Shown here: one piece after another, positions 8,873 to 17,788 of the stretch
Layout: the number at the start of each line of letters is the position of its first letter
How positions within the stretch are numbered: position 1 is the stretch's first letter
Source of the DNA: Pacificimonas pallii
GTDB taxonomy: Bacteria; Pseudomonadota; Alphaproteobacteria; Sphingomonadales; Sphingomonadaceae
Direction of reading: 5' to 3'
NCBI RefSeq assembly: GCF_019204005.1
Contig: NZ_JAGSPA010000001.1
Location: 310,001-374,000 of the forward strand
Length of the DNA: 64,000 nt
Made by a program: the position numbers and the translations under genes
Notes under the pieces: model-generated
The model's database searches: none
Seen by the model: only the letters and a program-made list of their open reading frames with translations
Told to the model about the DNA's origin: nothing

Positions 8873-10011
8873 AGGGCGGCTTCGTAAAGTCGTCGCGCGT
8901 CGTTGCGGTCAATGGCGACGGGATTGTTGATCAGCAGACGCTCCTGTTTCATCGCCTCATCGGCGAGCAGGTCGATATCATCCGCTGACACGCCAACATC
9001 GCGAAGGCGTGGGCTGAGGCCGGTGTCGGCCGCAATGGCGACAAGCGCCTCGACAAGGCCCTGCGCCCGCGCCTGCGCACCCAGGCCGGCGAGAGATGGA
9101 TCCACATCCACAGCGAGGTCGGCGTACAAAACGCGCGCGGCCGGCATGTTATGGCCAAGGACATGCGGCAGCATCAGCGCATTCGACAGTCCGTGCGGCA
9201 CGTGGAAACGGCCGCCAAGCGGATAGGCCAGCGCATGGACGCCTGCGACCGGCGCATTGGAAAAAGCCACACCAGCCAGATGCGCGCCGAGCAGCATCTG
9301 GCCCCGCGCTTCGCGGTCGTCCGGCGTGACGCAGGCCGTGCGTATATTGGCCGCCAGGACACGCAGGGCCTCACGGGCGAGCGCGTCGGACACGGGATTT
9401 TTCAGCCGCTTCGAGGTGAACGCTTCAATGGCATGCACCATGGCATCGATGCCCGTCGCCGCGGTCACAAGGCGCGGCAGGCCAAGCGTCAGATCGGCAT
9501 CCAGAATGGCGTGGTCGGCATAGAGTGCGGGCGACACGATGCCCTTCTTTTCCCCGTCGCCGACGGTGAGGATAGAGATCGGTGTCGCCTCCGACCCGGT
9601 ACCGGCAGTGGTTGGCACCAGAACCAAGGGGAGGCGCGTGCCTGTCGCCATCCCGACGCCGTAAATATCGCCGAGCGCATCGCCGGATCCAAGGAGATAT
9701 GCAACGGCCTTGGCGACATCCATGGGGCTGCCGCCTCCAAAGCCCACGACGGACGCTGCGCCGACAGCGCGGCCCGCAGCAACGCACGACTCCACCGTCG
9801 CGGCGCTCGGATCCGCCTCGACGGCATCGAAAATCTCGACATCCTGCGATCCCAGAGCGGCGAGCGCGACATCTGCGATACCAAGCTCCCGGATGGTCGC
9901 GTCGGTGACGAATAAAACCGGACCATCCGGCAATAGGGCGGCAAGCCTTGCGCTGCTTCCGGAACCCGAGAGAATCCTGGGGCCATATTCGAACTGAAAT
10001 GCTAGGGTCAT
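8869..10011 (-). CDS. Iron-containing alcohol dehydrogenase
   Basis: A 380-residue group III (Fe-dependent) alcohol dehydrogenase using NAD(P). It shows the nucleotide-binding GFGGGSPMDVAKA, the PTTAGTGSEAT motif, and the metal ligands Asp and His in GIDAMVHAIEAF followed by two His in GVHALAYPLGGRFHVPHG. Length is normal for the FucO/AdhB family. ATG at 10011 is preferred; a TTG two codons upstream is also open and no clear ribosome binding site separates them. The substrate is unknown. It is the first gene of a two-gene unit with the overlapping thioesterase. Confidence 0.9.
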   Translation of the reverse strand: MTLAFQFEYGPRILSGSGSSARLAALLPDGPVLFVTDATIRELGIADVALAALGSQDVEIFDAVEADPSAATVESCVAAGRAVGAASVVGFGGGSPMDVAKAVAYLLGSGDALGDIYGVGMATGTRLPLVLVPTTAGTGSEATPISILTVGDGEKKGIVSPALYADHAILDADLTLGLPRLVTAATGIDAMVHAIEAFTSKRLKNPVSDALAREALRVLAANIRTACVTPDDREARGQMLLGAHLAGVAFSNAPVAGVHALAYPLGGRFHVPHGLSNALMLPHVLGHNMPAARVLYADLAVDVDPSLAGLGAQARAQGLVEALVAIAADTGLSPRLRDVGVSADDIDLLADEAMKQERLLINNPVAIDRNDARRLYEAAL

Positions 10012-10206
10012 GATCAAAAGTCTGCGCGATCGCCCTCTTCAAAGCAAGCAGGGGCTCGGCTGATCGCACGCACGAACCGGTCGCCCGAATCCTGAGTGAT
10101 TCGCAGTCAACTAAAACTTAATGTAACCTTGTTAGCATAGCTTAGTGGGCGATTCGCGCGTCCGATTCGCTGTGGTGGCGAGTATTCGCGTTCAGGGGAG
10201 GGTGTC
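10012..10206. other. Divergent intergenic region between the alcohol dehydrogenase and an unknown gene
   Basis: This 195-base stretch separates two divergent genes, so it should hold promoters in both directions. Bases 10100-10145 are clearly AT-richer than the surroundings and contain TTGACT on the minus strand at 10107-10112, but no convincing -10 element at the right spacing was found. A strong GGGGAGGG stands before the plus-strand start at 10207. Confidence 0.3.
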
Positions 10207-10701
10207 ATGCTTGGTAACTCGCAGTTGCAACTGCTGGATACCCTTGAAAACGAATGCACTGACGCGCCCTCGATCCTGATAGACAAGCATCGCCTGCACG
10301 AAGGCCGCCATAATGACGGGCAATGCCTCGCACTGATACGGTCGCTCGCCGGAGATATGCCGCTGCGTCTGGCTGCCATGTTCCCGAATGACCGGCCGAG
10401 CGTTAATGGTGCGACCATGCGGATGAACAGCTTCACGCGCTTTTATCCGTCTTTCGCAGGCGTCGCGCTTTTCGACATGGCGGGGAACATGATCACGAGC
10501 AATGATTCCCGCCACGGTCTGGCGCTGGACGGTACGACACTGTTCGCGCAGGATGTCCCGCGTCCATCGCTGGGCATCACCGAGGACGACCGGCTCGCGT
10601 CGATGGTGAGTCACGTCGGCGGAAGAGCGCTGGTACACGCGGATGTGAAATGCCCGCGCGGGACGGATACCTGCGGACTGATTGTCGCGCGCCTGCACTA
10701 A
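10207..10701 (+). CDS. Hypothetical protein
   Basis: Not recognised. The 164-residue product has no signal peptide or membrane segment. The central part reads like a small alpha/beta domain (RFYPSFAGVALFDMAGNMIT), with a later stretch DVKCPRGTDTCGLIVARLH holding two cysteines. The case for a real gene is the strong ribosome binding site GGGGAGGG six bases before the ATG, the isolated plus-strand position between minus-strand operons, and a hairpin terminator about 80 bases after the stop. An open frame on the opposite strand covers the same bases but lacks these signals. PAS- or GAF-like sensing domains are possible, but no motif decides it. Confidence 0.55.
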   Translation: MLGNSQLQLLDTLENECTDAPSILIDKHRLHEGRHNDGQCLALIRSLAGDMPLRLAAMFPNDRPSVNGATMRMNSFTRFYPSFAGVALFDMAGNMITSNDSRHGLALDGTTLFAQDVPRPSLGITEDDRLASMVSHVGGRALVHADVKCPRGTDTCGLIVARLH

Positions 10702-10781
10702 ACGCCGGACAAGAAGAAACATAAGCGATATGTGCAGGAGCGGCTCATATCGCCCCCACTTACCCTCATATCAAACACAAG

Positions 10782-10816
10782 CAGGGCCGACCCGGCATCT
10801 TACCGGGTCGGCCCTG
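10782..10816. terminator. Bidirectional intrinsic terminator between the 10207-10701 gene and rplQ
   Basis: A perfect 14-bp stem (10782-10795 with 10803-10816) closes a 7-base loop. It is followed by TTTCTATT on the plus strand and by a looser T-rich run on the minus strand. It lies between convergent transcription units and probably ends both the alpha ribosomal operon and the unknown plus-strand gene. Confidence 0.85.
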
Positions 10817-10874
10817 TTTCTATTGGGTACGCATGGATACGGGGCAGTCGAAAGAAAACCCCGGGCAGACGGGC

Positions 10875-11297
10875 TTAGCCCTCGCTCTCGAGTTCTTCCT
10901 CGTTCATGGCCGGACCGGAATCCTGCCCGCGCGCGGCGGTATCACGATCGACGAACTCGATGATCGCCATCGGGGCGGCATCTGAACGACGCATGCCAAG
11001 CTTCAGAACGCGCGTATAACCGCCCGGCCGGTCAGCGTAGCGATCAGCCATGACGTCGAAAAGCTTCTTCAGCTGATCCTCATCCATCAGGCGGGACATA
11101 GCCAGACGGCGATTGGAAAGGCCGCCCTTCTTGGCGAGTGTCACCAGCTTCTCGACATAGGGGCGCAGCGCCTTTGCCTTGGGAACCGTGGTCTTGATCT
11201 GCTCATGCTTGATGAGCGCAGCGGCCATGTTGCGCAGCAGCGCCGTCCGGTGGCTGGAGGTGCGCTGAAGTTTCGCTTGTCCGTGACGATGACGCAT
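10875..11297 (-). CDS. rplQ: 50S ribosomal protein L17
   Basis: Component of the large ribosomal subunit near the peptide exit tunnel. The 140-residue protein has the L17 core [20 protein letters not shown], then [16 protein letters not shown]. Its C-terminal tail is acidic ([11 protein letters not shown]), as is common for alphaproteobacterial L17. It is the last gene of the alpha operon. The 112-base gap after rpoA contains a small CTCCC/GGGAG hairpin but no obvious terminator. A strong hairpin 59 bases past the stop ends the unit. Confidence 0.97.
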   Translation of the reverse strand: MRHRHGQAKLQRTSSHRTALLRNMAAALIKHEQIKTTVPKAKALRPYVEKLVTLAKKGGLSNRRLAMSRLMDEDQLKKLFDVMADRYADRPGGYTRVLKLGMRRSDAAPMAIIEFVDRDTAARGQDSGPAMNEEELESEG

Positions 11298-11409
11298 CGG
11301 TCATTCCTTTTCGTTCGTAAGGGGGCCGTATCAGGTACCCCAGTGCTGGCAGGGAATTCTGCCGGATCTTGTAATCCTCCCCTCCCCCTTGGGAGAGAAG
11401 AGAATCGAC

Positions 11410-12456
11410 TTAGCCAAGCAGATCCTGTTCCATCTTCTTGGCCATTTCCTCAATGTTCTCCGGCGGCCAGCCTGGCAGTTCCATGCCGAGACGCAGGCCC
11501 ATGGAGGAGAGGACTTCCTTGATCTCATTGAGCGACTTGCGGCCGAAGTTCGGCGTGCGGAGCATCTCCGCCTCCGTTTTCTGCACCAGGTCGCCAATAT
11601 AAATAATATTGTCGTTTTTCAGGCAGTTCGCCGAACGGACGCTGAGTTCCAGCTCGTCGACCTTCTTCAGAAGGAAGCGATTGACCTGATCGTCATCATC
11701 TTCTTCCTGGCCCTGCGCGGTGGACGGCGCAGCCTGGATCGCGCTCGGCTCTTCGAAGTTGATGAAGAGCGCCAGCTGGTCCTGAAGAATGCGTGCCGCA
11801 TAGGCAATCGCGTCTTCAGGCGACACGGTACCATCGGATTCCACGGTCAGCAGCAGGCGGTCATAATCCAGTTCCTGACCGACGCGGGCGTTCTCGACCT
11901 TGTAGCTGACGGTTTTGATCGGCGCATAAAGCGAATCGACGGGGATCAGGCCGATCGGCGCGTCGGCAGCGCGGTTCGCGGCGGCCGTTGCGTAGCCCTT
12001 GCCGGTATTCGCCGTCAGCTCGAGATTGAGCGTCGCGCCATCATCCAGATGACAGATGACCAGATCCGGGTTCATGATTTCCATGTCGGAAGACACGGCG
12101 ATCTGCCCGGCCTTCACTTCGCCCGGGCCCGTTGCGGAAAGCTGCAGGCGCTTCTGCTCGGTGCCTTCCATTTTCAGCGCGATCTGCTTCACGTTGAGGA
12201 CAATGTCGGTGACATCCTCACGCACGCCCGGAAGCGAGGAGAATTCGTGCAGCGCGCCATCCAGCTTGATCGACGTGATCGCCGCACCCTGCAGCGATGA
12301 GAGCAGTACGCGGCGCAGCGCGTTACCGAGCGTCAGGCCGAAGCCGCGCTCGAGGGGTTCCGCGACGAAAGTTGCACGGCGACCCGAGACCGTTCCTTTG
12401 GTTTCCAGGACGGTCGGTTTCGTGAGTTCCTGCCAGTTCTTCGCGTTGACGGCCAT
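11410..12456 (-). CDS. rpoA: DNA-directed RNA polymerase alpha subunit
   Basis: Scaffold of RNA polymerase assembly and target of upstream promoter elements and activators. The 348-residue product has the N-terminal dimerisation domain ([20 protein letters not shown]), the linker, and the C-terminal DNA-binding domain ([17 protein letters not shown]) at about residues 295-320. It follows rpsM and rpsK directly, without rpsD between them. That is the normal alphaproteobacterial alpha operon. Confidence 0.98.
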   Translation of the reverse strand: MAVNAKNWQELTKPTVLETKGTVSGRRATFVAEPLERGFGLTLGNALRRVLLSSLQGAAITSIKLDGALHEFSSLPGVREDVTDIVLNVKQIALKMEGTEQKRLQLSATGPGEVKAGQIAVSSDMEIMNPDLVICHLDDGATLNLELTANTGKGYATAAANRAADAPIGLIPVDSLYAPIKTVSYKVENARVGQELDYDRLLLTVESDGTVSPEDAIAYAARILQDQLALFINFEEPSAIQAAPSTAQGQEEDDDDQVNRFLLKKVDELELSVRSANCLKNDNIIYIGDLVQKTEAEMLRTPNFGRKSLNEIKEVLSSMGLRLGMELPGWPPENIEEMAKKMEQDLLG

Positions 12457-12517
12457 CTAGTGAGTTCCCTTCGGGAGTTTAGCGGTACGCCGGGTGCTGT
12501 TGAGCATCCAGCGTGAT

Positions 12518-12550
12518 GCGAGAGGGGCACAGGACGTGGCCCCTTCTCGC
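12518..12550 (-). promoter_or_regulatory. Strong intercistronic hairpin between rpsK and rpoA
   Basis: An 11-bp GC-rich stem (12518-12528 with 12539-12550, one bulged base) closes a 10-base loop in the 100-base gap between rpsK and rpoA. No T-tract follows in the direction of transcription, so a terminator is unlikely. It may be an mRNA processing or stability element, or a translational control site that sets rpoA expression apart from the ribosomal genes. Confidence 0.45.
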
Positions 12551-12556
12551 GGTAGA

Positions 12557-12946
12557 TCAGACGCGGCGGCGCTTTGGCGCGCGAACGCCGTTGTGCGGGA
12601 TCGGCGTCACGTCACGGATGGCCGTGATCGTAAATCCGATTGCACTCAGTGCGCGCAGCGCCGATTCACGGCCTGAACCCGGCCCACGCACCTCGACCTC
12701 GAGCGTGCGCATTCCATGTTCCTGTGCCTTGCGGCCCGCATCTTCGGCGGCGACCTGAGCGGCGTAAGGCGTCGATTTACGACTGCCCTTGAAACCCATC
12801 ATACCGGCGGAGGACCAGCTGATCGCGTTGCCCTGTGCGTCGGTGATCGTCACCATGGTGTTGTTGAAAGTGGCATTCACATGAGCGACGCCGGATGTAA
12901 TATTTTTACGTTCGCGCCGCCGGATGCGGCCTGGTTCTTTTGCCAT
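12557..12946 (-). CDS. rpsK: 30S ribosomal protein S11
   Basis: S11 lies on the 30S platform and contacts the mRNA/E-site region. The 129-residue protein shows the typical core [18 protein letters not shown] and ends in the basic [15 protein letters not shown] tail. It begins 12 bases after the rpsM stop in the alpha operon. Length is normal. Confidence 0.97.
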   Translation of the reverse strand: MAKEPGRIRRRERKNITSGVAHVNATFNNTMVTITDAQGNAISWSSAGMMGFKGSRKSTPYAAQVAAEDAGRKAQEHGMRTLEVEVRGPGSGRESALRALSAIGFTITAIRDVTPIPHNGVRAPKRRRV

Positions 12947-12958
12947 GACTCGCGCCCT

Positions 12959-13327
12959 CTACTTTTTCTTGCCGGCGATCGGCTTCGCCTTGCCCTTGCG
13001 GGTACGGGCGTTGGTGTGCGTACGCTGTCCGCGAACGGGCAGGCCGCGACGATGACGAAGGCCGCGATAACTCGCGAGATCCATCAGGCGCTTGATGTTC
13101 ATCGAAACTTCGCGGCGAAGATCACCTTCGACCTGGTGGTCGGCGTCGATCATCTCGCGAATGCTGATGACTTCCTGCTCCGTCAGGTCCTGGACCCGGC
13201 GTTCACGCGGAATTTTCAGCTTGTTGACGATATCGAGAGCGGACGTGCGTCCAATCCCGTGAATATAGGTAAGAGCGATCTCGACCCGTTTATTGGTCGG
13301 GATATTAACGCCCGCAATGCGTGCCAC
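12959..13327 (-). CDS. rpsM: 30S ribosomal protein S13
   Basis: S13 forms intersubunit bridges at the head of the 30S subunit. The 122-residue protein starts [18 protein letters not shown] and ends in a basic tail ([20 protein letters not shown]). The start codon is GTG at 13327, preceded by GAGGAGAAAC. It is the first gene of the alpha operon and has its own promoter about 150 bases upstream. Confidence 0.97.
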   Translation of the reverse strand: MARIAGVNIPTNKRVEIALTYIHGIGRTSALDIVNKLKIPRERRVQDLTEQEVISIREMIDADHQVEGDLRREVSMNIKRLMDLASYRGLRHRRGLPVRGQRTHTNARTRKGKAKPIAGKKK

Positions 13328-13408
13328 GAAAAGTTTCTCCTCAGCTCCACGGGCATTACCGGTCTGAATGACCTGCCCATCTCATAGCGTTTGTTGCAAT
13401 GCACCGCA

Positions 13409-13433
13409 CCGGCAGGGGCGAACGCCCGGCCGG
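13409..13433 (-). promoter_or_regulatory. Leader hairpin of the alpha operon
   Basis: In the ~140-base leader ahead of rpsM, CCGGC/GCCGG outer arms enclose a GGGC/GCCC inner stem with a GTTC tetraloop, giving a compact GC-rich hairpin. It could take part in feedback control by a ribosomal protein, but that is only inferred from its position. Confidence 0.35.
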
Positions 13434-13475
13434 TAACCATACATGCAGAAGTCTCGGTATTGCGCCGAAGCGCGT

Positions 13476-13504
13476 CAGATAGGAGGCGACTCGGTAAGTG
13501 TCAA
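13476..13504 (-). promoter_or_regulatory. Sigma-70-type promoter of the rpsM-rpsK-rpoA-rplQ operon
   Basis: The minus strand reads TTGACA (13499-13504), a 17-base spacer, and TATCTG (13476-13481). The -35 is a perfect match to consensus and the spacing is ideal. The -10 has the same CCTAT context as the str and secA promoters in this window. Transcription should begin near 13469, leaving a ~140-base leader before the rpsM GTG. Confidence 0.8.
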
Positions 13505-13518
13505 GCCGCACATGGTTC

Positions 13519-13540
13519 AAAAAGGCGGCGCTCACGCCCC
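13519..13540 (-). terminator. Probable terminator closing the spc operon, just before the alpha promoter
   Basis: On the minus strand GGGGCG, a TGAG loop and CGCC(G)CC form a 6-bp stem with one bulge, followed directly by five T. It lies 15 bases before the -35 of the alpha promoter and about 95 bases after the SRPBCC gene. The arrangement suggests a clean break between the two operons. The stem is short, so some read-through is likely. Confidence 0.5.
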
Positions 13541-13634
13541 ATCCTGTAATTGGCTCATCCGTATCGTCCGCCGACCCGCCTGCGGCCGTGAGCAACCTGC
13601 GAAAGAAGTGACCCCGGCACGAACTGGCAGCGCA

Positions 13635-14186
13635 TCATTCCGCGTTCGCGCGGCGATCGGCTGAAATGGCAAGCCTGTCGAGCTGCTCCTGCAACACCCT
13701 TTCGACCGCCACAGCGATCTGTTCGACCGGAAAGCGCATATGACCGCCAACGACATAGGTCTGACTGATATCTGTCCCGCCATTGGCGCGCGGCCTCAGG
13801 GTCCAGGTCAGCGTGCCCACAAGTCCCTCGGCCTGCAGCGGTCCCAGCGCACCGGAAAGCCTGAGCGTATTGTGCGGCACGGCCATGACGACGCGCATAT
13901 GTTCGGCGGAGCCGGCATCCGGAAGCGCTTCGCAAAAGCACCCTCCAGCGATGGGCTCCAGCGAGAAATTTTCTGCGGCACCGGAATAACCATGCTCCGG
14001 ATCCCAGAAAGCGGACGGTTCGATCAGGACGGCCCAGACCTGTTCCGGCGGGGCAGCCGCGACGACGCTATTCGCAACGACGAAGCCGTGATCGGACACT
14101 TCACTTGCCGCCCATGCGGGGGAGGCGGCCGAAAGCAACATGGCCATGCCAGCATGAATGCGGCGCCCGCCGGTTTGTCGCCTCAT
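13635..14186 (-). CDS. Secreted SRPBCC (START-like) family protein
   Basis: A 183-residue protein with a signal peptide (cleavage near PAWAAS). The SRPBCC/polyketide-cyclase-like fold is suggested by the opening strand VVANSVVAAAPPEQVWAVLI, the ligand-pocket region and the C-terminal helix PVEQIAVAVERVLQEQLDRL. Such proteins bind hydrophobic ligands; the ligand here is unknown. Its ATG overlaps the stop of the upstream secreted-protein gene by 4 bases. That gene in turn overlaps adk, so this gene is carried as the last member of the secY-adk transcript. It ends before the alpha-operon promoter. Confidence 0.75.
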   Translation of the reverse strand: MRRQTGGRRIHAGMAMLLSAASPAWAASEVSDHGFVVANSVVAAAPPEQVWAVLIEPSAFWDPEHGYSGAAENFSLEPIAGGCFCEALPDAGSAEHMRVVMAVPHNTLRLSGALGPLQAEGLVGTLTWTLRPRANGGTDISQTYVVGGHMRFPVEQIAVAVERVLQEQLDRLAISADRRANAE

Positions 14187-14968
14187 GGCTTCGTCTCCTC
14201 TTTTTCCTGCCCAGCGATCGCGGCATCGGGCCGCTGCGGCACGCTCTGTCTGGCCGCCTCACGCGCATGAATATCGCGGCAACGCTCATTCGTGGCCGCC
14301 GCGCAGAAGATGATTTCGCCAAGGTCGGCGAGCGCATCCGTTACGCTGCTCGTCATCAGCGCGTCGTCAGCCGGAAAGCGCCGCATGCGCAGGACCGCCG
14401 AGCCGCCGCGGTCCGTCTGGACGAAGGCCACAATCGTAGCTTCTGCCCGCGTCACGTCGCTGGTGAGACTGGCACAGCCGGTACGCGCGACAAACGCCTC
14501 GGTGCCCTCGCCGATCACGCGCATGCCGGTTTCCGACCAAAGGACCTCACCGGCGCAGGTCGGTGGTTTGAAAGCCGTTTCGGCAATGTCGGCAATTGTT
14601 TTGCGGGGATGAAGAGCCAGTCCTCGGCTCGACTGGATGACAAGGGCCTCCGTCCAGTTTGGGAAGACCTCCTCTTGCGGAATGAAGAACATGATAAAAT
14701 CGCTGCTGTTCCGCAACTGCATGGCCGGTACCCAATCGCGCGGCACCGCGAATTCCATCAATCCGCCATGCAATGGCACGGTGATGCGCGCAACTGGCTG
14801 GTTGCTCATTTCCCAGGTGCGGCGAAACATCTCCGCCATTGAATCGACAGGCACAACCGTCATCTGCGCGCGGCTGGCGGGCGCAGACGCTGCCATGGAC
14901 TGTGCGTGGGCAATGGCGGCCGCGAAAAGCGCGCCGGAAGCGGTAAGCGCAAGCGCCGCTTTACGCAT
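14183..14968 (-). CDS. Secreted protein of unknown function, downstream of adk
   Basis: Not recognised. The 261-residue product from the ATG at 14968 has a clear signal peptide (ALTASGALFAAAIAHAQ). The mature part has a beta-rich core (GLMEFAVPRDWVPAMQLR, then FIPQEEVFPNWTEALVIQ), several cysteines (in PPTCAG, RTGCAS, FCAAATNERC) and a charged tail ending EKEETKP. The pattern resembles proteins that respond to or bind something in the periplasm, but no family is assigned. The start lies 8 bases inside the 3' end of adk, and the stop overlaps the SRPBCC gene (ATGA). It is thus tightly built into the spc operon. Confidence 0.65.
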   Translation of the reverse strand: MRKAALALTASGALFAAAIAHAQSMAASAPASRAQMTVVPVDSMAEMFRRTWEMSNQPVARITVPLHGGLMEFAVPRDWVPAMQLRNSSDFIMFFIPQEEVFPNWTEALVIQSSRGLALHPRKTIADIAETAFKPPTCAGEVLWSETGMRVIGEGTEAFVARTGCASLTSDVTRAEATIVAFVQTDRGGSAVLRMRRFPADDALMTSSVTDALADLGEIIFCAAATNERCRDIHAREAARQSVPQRPDAAIAGQEKEETKP

Positions 14969-15608
14969 CCAATATGCGCGCGATACTGCTGCGCACGTCA
15001 TCCATCGAGGCCATGCCATCGATCCGGCTGACCATGCCCCGCTCTTCATAAATGGGAAGGATCGGGGCCGTCTTTGCGCGATACTCGTTCAGGCGCGCAT
15101 GAACGGTTTCAGCATTGTCGTCCGCGCGCCGTTTAAACTCGTGGGCACCGCAGATATCGCAGGTATTTTCAACCTTCGGCTGCTTGTGACGGTCATGATA
15201 GCCCTCACCGCAGGCCTTGCACGTAAAGCGCCCTTCGACACGATCGACCAGCGCCGCCTCGTCGACGGATAATTCAATCACGTGGTGCAGCGTCTTGTTT
15301 CGGGCGGCAAGCAATTCGTCCAGAATGGATGCCTGGGCAACCGTGCGCGGAAACCCGTCGAAGATCAGACCGACACCGGGTTCCAGATTGTCCATATACT
15401 GGCCGACGATTTCGCCCATCAGATCATCGGGGAACAGCTTGCCCGCTTTCATGATCTCATCGGCCATCTGACCCGTGGGCGTGCCCGCTTTCACGGCGGC
15501 ACGCAGCATGTCCCCGGTCGACAGCTGCACCATGCCGCGATCGCGTTCCAGCAGGGAGGCCTGCGTCCCCTTGCCTGCCCCCGGCGGGCCAAGAAGTATG
15601 ATGTTCAC
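14961..15608 (-). CDS. adk: Adenylate kinase, zinc-binding LID type
   Basis: Interconverts ATP + AMP and 2 ADP. The 215-residue protein has the P-loop GPPGAGKGTQ at its N-terminus and the AMP-binding STGDMLR. It has a long LID domain with a C-X2-C ... C-X2-C zinc site (FTCKACGEG and TCDICGAHE) in place of the His/Ser/Asp/Thr tetrad of E. coli. The start is GTG at 15608; upstream in-frame codons lie within or beside secY and do not match the family. It follows secY by 19 bases, the standard order, and overlaps the next gene by 8 bases. Confidence 0.95.
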   Translation of the reverse strand: MNIILLGPPGAGKGTQASLLERDRGMVQLSTGDMLRAAVKAGTPTGQMADEIMKAGKLFPDDLMGEIVGQYMDNLEPGVGLIFDGFPRTVAQASILDELLAARNKTLHHVIELSVDEAALVDRVEGRFTCKACGEGYHDRHKQPKVENTCDICGAHEFKRRADDNAETVHARLNEYRAKTAPILPIYEERGMVSRIDGMASMDDVRSSIARILDA

Positions 15609-15627
15609 GCCGCAGCTATCCCCGTTT

Positions 15628-17016
15628 TTAACGCCGCTTGCCTCGCAGCTTGGCCTTCTTGATAAGGCCTTCATACTGATGCGCAAGCAGGTGTGACTGG
15701 ATTTGTGCGACCGTATCCATCGTCACATTGACGACGATGAGCAGGCTGGTACCGCCAAACAGCAGAGCGAGACCGTAAGCCCCCATAACCCATTCCGGCA
15801 GCAGGCAGATGACCACCAGATAAGCCGCGCCCACCGTCGTAATCCGCGACAGAACATGGTCCAGATAATCCGCCGTGCGCTTACCGGGACGAATGCCGGG
15901 AATGAAGCCGCCCTGGCGCTTTAGATTGTCCGCCGTCTCTTCGGGGTTGAAGACGATGGCCGTGTAGAAAAAACAGAAGAACGCGATGCCGATGCCGTAA
16001 AGCGCCATGTATAGCGGCGTTCCGTGTTGCAGCGCGGTCGTCAGCTGGATCATGATATCCCCCAGCATGCTGCCATCGGATTCAGCGGGCGCCGCGCCGC
16101 CAGGACCCGCACCGCCGCCGGAAAACTGTGCCACGGTCAGCGGCATCAGCAAAAGCGAGGACGCAAAAATCGGCGGGATCACGCCCGCGGTGTTCAGCTT
16201 CAGCGGCAGGTGCGACGTCTCGGCCTGCGCCGGACGCCCCCGCGCGGTCTGACGCTTGGGATATTGCACAAGAACACGGCGCTGGGCACGCTCCATGAAG
16301 CAGATACCGGCGATGACACCGATCGCACCGACAACGATCATGACGACCGCGAAGTCGCCGATCGAACCGGTGCGGTTCTGCTCGAAAATGCCGACAAAGG
16401 CACCCGGCAGCGTGGCGACGATACCGGCCATGATGATCAGCGAAATGCCGTTACCGATGCCGCGTGCGGTGATCTGCTCGCCCAGCCACATCAGGAACAT
16501 CGTACCGCCAAGCAGCGTGATCATCGTCGTTATGCGGAAAAACCAGCCCGGATCGATCACGGCGGAGGCTTCGCCGCCCCAGCCCTCCAGACCGACAGCG
16601 ATGCCATAGCCCTGGAACAGGGTCAGGACGACGGTACCCATGCGGGTATATTGATTGATTTTCTTCCGGCCGCTTTCGCCCTCTTTCTTCAGGGCCGCCA
16701 TGGTGGGCGAGAGAGAGGTCATCAGCTGTACGATGATTGAGGCCGTAATATACGGCATGATGTTAAGCGCGACGATCGACATACGCTCAAGCGCGCCGCC
16801 TGAGAACATGTTCACGAAATCGAGAACGCCGCCGCGTGTGCGGTCGAACAGGGATTCCAGTTGCTGCGGATCGATACCCGGAAGCGGGACGAAGGAACAC
16901 AGCCGGAAGACGACAAGCGCACCCAGCGTAAAGAGGATGCGCTTCTTTAGGTCGGATGCCTTCGAAAAGGACGACCAGCTAAGACCTGCTGCGAGCTGTT
17001 CAGCTGCTGATGCCAT
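15628..17016 (-). CDS. secY: Protein translocase subunit SecY
   Basis: Channel-forming subunit of the SecYEG translocon in the inner membrane. The 462-residue protein has ten predicted membrane helices. Its N-terminal region (KKRILFTLGALVVFRLCSFV) and plug segment (NMFSGGALERMS) are typical. The cytosolic loop between helices 6 and 7 holds FMERAQRRVLVQYPKRQ, where SecA and the ribosome bind. It sits between rplO and adk as in most bacteria. The 198-base gap from rplO is unusually long for this cluster. Confidence 0.97.
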   Translation of the reverse strand: MASAAEQLAAGLSWSSFSKASDLKKRILFTLGALVVFRLCSFVPLPGIDPQQLESLFDRTRGGVLDFVNMFSGGALERMSIVALNIMPYITASIIVQLMTSLSPTMAALKKEGESGRKKINQYTRMGTVVLTLFQGYGIAVGLEGWGGEASAVIDPGWFFRITTMITLLGGTMFLMWLGEQITARGIGNGISLIIMAGIVATLPGAFVGIFEQNRTGSIGDFAVVMIVVGAIGVIAGICFMERAQRRVLVQYPKRQTARGRPAQAETSHLPLKLNTAGVIPPIFASSLLLMPLTVAQFSGGGAGPGGAAPAESDGSMLGDIMIQLTTALQHGTPLYMALYGIGIAFFCFFYTAIVFNPEETADNLKRQGGFIPGIRPGKRTADYLDHVLSRITTVGAAYLVVICLLPEWVMGAYGLALLFGGTSLLIVVNVTMDTVAQIQSHLLAHQYEGLIKKAKLRGKRR

Positions 17017-17103
17017 TGAATTTCGGTTCCCGCTTTACTGACTGCGTTGGAACATAGGGGCTCGGCCGGAGAGTTACCATATGCCGAAGCCCCGCCTGCT
17101 GAA

Positions 17104-17132
17104 GCGTCACCCCGGCAAAGGCCGGAGCCCAT
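17104..17132. repeat. Candidate dispersed intergenic repeat in the rplO-secY gap
   Basis: The sequence GCGTCACCCCGGCAAAGGCC, followed by GGAGCCCATC, has a CCGGC/GCCGG inverted core. From memory it resembles the short GTCA-CCCCGG...GGGTCC palindromic elements scattered between genes in many alphaproteobacterial genomes. Only one copy is seen here, so the call needs whole-genome counting. Confidence 0.35.
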
Positions 17133-17214
17133 CCCGAATGCCTGCGACCTCATTTTCCGTCGCAGCAGATGATTTCCGACCTGCGCCGAAATGACGGAAA
17201 CAGGCAAGTGAGGG

Positions 17215-17706
17215 CTAGGCGCCCCGCTTCTCTTTCTTGAACACTTTTGGGCCAACGGTCTGGGTAACACTGCCACCGGCTTTTTCGACCGCCTCGACAG
17301 CACCCTTGGACGCACGCGCGACTGTGATCTCGATCTTCGATTTCAGTTCGCCCTTCGCAAGCAGGCTGACACCGTGCTTGCCGCCGCGAATGATACCGGC
17401 CTCACGAAGACCGTCCTCGTCCAGCGTTCCGGCTTTCACTTTCTTCGCGTCGATGGCCTTTTGCAGCATGCCAAGGTTCAGCTCTGCATAATCCTTGCCG
17501 AAAGGATTGTTGAAGCCACGCTTCGGGATCCGCATGTGAAGGGGCATCTGGCCGCCTTCGAAGCCTTTGATGGCAACGCCCGAACGGCTCTTCTGGCCCT
17601 TCATGCCGCGACCGGCGGTCTTGCCCTTGCCGCTGCCTTCGCCGCGGCCGACACGCATGCGGGATTTCCGCGCGCCGTCATTATCCTTGAGGTCGGAAAT
17701 TTTCAT
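17215..17706 (-). CDS. rplO: 50S ribosomal protein L15
   Basis: Late-assembly protein of the large subunit. The 163-residue product begins [20 protein letters not shown] and has the Gly-Lys-rich [20 protein letters not shown] segment that threads into 23S rRNA. The ATG at 17706 matches the family; an open extension to 17811 overlaps rpmD and is not used. It lies between rpmD and secY in the spc operon. Confidence 0.97.
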   Translation of the reverse strand: MKISDLKDNDGARKSRMRVGRGEGSGKGKTAGRGMKGQKSRSGVAIKGFEGGQMPLHMRIPKRGFNNPFGKDYAELNLGMLQKAIDAKKVKAGTLDEDGLREAGIIRGGKHGVSLLAKGELKSKIEITVARASKGAVEAVEKAGGSVTQTVGPKVFKKEKRGA

Positions 17707-17788
17707 AATGTGCACTCGCTTTCGCTTTTGTTCGCGCTGAATGGGATCAGAAATGGCCTTGCCCCGATAGTGGGCAAGGTGAGGGGAT

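Noticed and set aside
10192-10722. A minus-strand open frame covering the unknown gene at 10207-10701
   Set aside because: It lacks a ribosome binding site, while the plus-strand frame has a very strong one.
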